In this document: in pieces, positions 15,516 through 16,870 of the stretch
Position numbering within the stretch: position 1 is the first letter of the stretch
Layout of the letters: every line of letters begins with the position of its first letter
Assembly: GCA_028343315.1 (NCBI GenBank)
Contig: JAOLYI010000012.1
Location: 1 to 16,870, forward strand
DNA: 16,870 bases
Reading direction: 5' to 3'
Source: Candidatus Pelagibacter sp.
GTDB lineage: Bacteria > Pseudomonadota > Alphaproteobacteria > Pelagibacterales > Pelagibacteraceae
The notes under the pieces: generated by a model
The model's database searches: none
The model's input: only the letters and a program-made list of their open reading frames with translations
Told to the model about the DNA's origin: nothing
Made by a program: the position numbers and the translations under genes

Positions 15516-16801
15516 TAATTATTATCAATTCTAATGAGTTTTGGTTTTTTTTTAATGAAACTTTTTTTGGCAATTTCATTTAATATCTTATTTAATGATC
15601 TATTTTTTGATTTATGAGTTATGACTATAATTGAGGAAAGTTTTTTATTTTTGTTAGGATTTTGCACTAATCTTTTAATTGAAACTTTATTTTTAGAAAA
15701 AATATTTGTAATGTTTGATAAGACACCAGGTTTATCTACGACTTCAAATCTTAAATAAGCTGAAAAGAGTCTATCTTCAATACTATAAAATTTTAGAATC
15801 TTTCTTTTTTTTCGAGATAGTGAAAAAGGAAATTTAACATTTCCTCTTAAAATAGATGATATATCCGATATTAATGCAGAGGTTGTTGCTGCTGCTCCTG
15901 CTCCTTCACCTTGAATTATACTTTGTCCTACAGGTTTACCGTCTATAATAACAGCATTCAAAACACCATCTATACTAGCTACGTAAGAGTTTTTTTTAAT
16001 TAATGTTGGATGAACTCTTTGATAAATTTTATTATTAATAGACTCAGCAAATCCTAATAACTTTATCTTATAACCAAGAGCTTTAGCATTATTTATATCT
16101 GTTTTGTCAATTTGATTAATGCCTTCAACATAAATATTATTATTCAAAAATGAATTAAAACAAAGTGACGAAAGAATTTTTAATTTGGAAGCTACATCAT
16201 TTCCGTTTAAATCTGCAGAAGGATTAGTTTCTGCGTAACCAAGTTTCTTTGCTCTTAATAAGATTTCTTCATAATTCTTATTTTGTTTATCCATTGAAGA
16301 AAGAATATAATTTGATGTGCCATTAAAAATTCCGTATATTTTAGATATTTTATTTGCTATTAAACCTTCTTTTATAGATCTTATAATTGGTACACCGCCA
16401 CAAACAGAAGCTTCAAATTCTAAATTAACTTTATTTTCTTCAGCAATTTTGGCAAGCTCGTCGCCGTATTTTGCTATTAAAGCTTTATTTGCTGTTACAA
16501 CATGTTTTTTATTTTTAAGAGCATTAAATACTAATTTTTTTGCGGGGCCTTCAGATCCTCCAATTAATTCTACTATTAAGTCTACTTCCTTTAATTTTGT
16601 TGCATCAAGGTAGTTATTTAACCATTTTGTTCTACTAAAGTTAATATTTCTTTTTCTTTTTTTATTTTTAGCAGAAATAAACTTTACAACCGGTAAACAA
16701 TTATTTTTTTCTGTTAAAATCTTTTTATTATCTTTTAGATATTTGTATAAATAACTGCCAATATTACCTAATCCAATTATTGCAATATTTAATTTTCTCA
16801 T
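15515..16801 (-). CDS. hom: Homoserine dehydrogenase with ACT domain
   Basis: 428-residue NAD(P)-dependent enzyme that reduces aspartate semialdehyde to homoserine, the branch point to threonine and methionine. Domains in order: Rossmann fold with IIGLGNIGSYL (8-18); ANKALIA containing Lys105; the catalytic region GIFNGTSNYILSSM (157-170) and GYAETNPSADLNGNDVASKL (188-207), with Glu191, Asp202 and Lys206; then a C-terminal ACT domain from about 345, with the ligand motif VVDKPGVLSNI. The ACT domain suggests allosteric feedback, usually by threonine. It is not fused to aspartokinase. The start at 16801 lies 8 bases after the stop of the upstream aminotransferase-like frame; no clear Shine-Dalgarno is seen. 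Confidence 0.95.
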   Translation of the reverse strand: MRKLNIAIIGLGNIGSYLYKYLKDNKKILTEKNNCLPVVKFISAKNKKRKRNINFSRTKWLNNYLDATKLKEVDLIVELIGGSEGPAKKLVFNALKNKKHVVTANKALIAKYGDELAKIAEENKVNLEFEASVCGGVPIIRSIKEGLIANKISKIYGIFNGTSNYILSSMDKQNKNYEEILLRAKKLGYAETNPSADLNGNDVASKLKILSSLCFNSFLNNNIYVEGINQIDKTDINNAKALGYKIKLLGFAESINNKIYQRVHPTLIKKNSYVASIDGVLNAVIIDGKPVGQSIIQGEGAGAAATTSALISDISSILRGNVKFPFSLSRKKRKILKFYSIEDRLFSAYLRFEVVDKPGVLSNITNIFSKNKVSIKRLVQNPNKNKKLSSIIVITHKSKNRSLNKILNEIAKKSFIKKKPKLIRIDNN

Positions 16802-16809
16802 ATTTGCAC

Positions 16810-16870
16810 TTATCTTTGTGTTATATCAGGAAAACCTTTCTTTTTTCCTTGTTCTAGTAAATATTTTGAT
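16810..16870 (-). CDS. C-terminal end of a probable aminotransferase (LL-DAP/aspartate type), 5' part outside window
   Basis: On the minus strand from the window edge one frame reads SKYLLEQGKKKGFPDITQR and ends with TAA at 16812-16810, 8 bases before the hom start. The other frame that stays open has a less protein-like, basic composition. In many alphaproteobacteria the gene just upstream of hom-glpX-recJ encodes a PLP-dependent aminotransferase (LL-diaminopimelate/aspartate/alanine type), and this tail fits such a C-terminus. Only about 19 residues are visible, so identity rests mainly on context. Confidence 0.5.
   Translation of the reverse strand, partial: SKYLLEQGKKKGFPDITQR

Noticed and set aside
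1..16870. CRISPR arrays, insertion sequences, phage genes or toxin-antitoxin pairs
   Set aside because: No regularly spaced repeats, transposase or integrase motifs, or small paired frames were seen on either strand.

Overview
The window is AT-rich, densely packed and almost free of spacers: neighbouring genes overlap by 1-8 bases and most starts lack a Shine-Dalgarno sequence. The order [aminotransferase tail]-hom-glpX-recJ on the minus strand is one I associate with alphaproteobacteria. With the very low GC, lysine/asparagine-rich proteins and streamlining, it suggests a marine SAR11/Pelagibacterales-like genome. That assignment is an inference; no rRNA or phylogenetic marker was compared.

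Right part (about 11270-16870), conserved core: tail of an aminotransferase, hom (homoserine dehydrogenase with ACT domain), glpX (class II fructose-1,6-bisphosphatase), recJ (exonuclease), tRNA-Glu(UUC), a D-2-hydroxyacid dehydrogenase and a small membrane-anchored protein, all on the minus strand. The recJ stop codon lies inside the tRNA gene. The next start codon sits only 7 bases after the encoded CCA end.

Left and middle part (about 129-11273), an accessory catabolic region that I read as inositol uptake and breakdown. Genes run in alternating blocks: aldolase and aldehyde dehydrogenase (minus); iolD and a Gfo/Idh oxidoreductase (plus); then iolG, a sugar-type ABC transporter (binding protein, permease, ATPase) and a ROK kinase as one minus-strand string; and iolE (plus). 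IolG, IolE and IolD form the known upper route: inositol to 2-keto-inositol, to trihydroxycyclohexanedione, to 5-deoxy-glucuronate. The usual lower-route enzymes IolB, IolC, IolJ and IolA are not in the window. In their place are a HpcH/HpaI aldolase, a glutamate-containing aldehyde dehydrogenase, a second Gfo/Idh enzyme and a ROK kinase that has lost its zinc site. This could be a non-canonical lower branch, or the missing genes could lie elsewhere.

A strong hairpin-plus-U-tract terminator separates the binding-protein gene from the permease gene, and the binding protein has the only good Shine-Dalgarno seen. Both fit high expression of the binding protein. At the far left edge is the start of a GIY-YIG nuclease-like gene, cut by the window. 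No integrase, transposase, CRISPR array or transcription regulator was seen.
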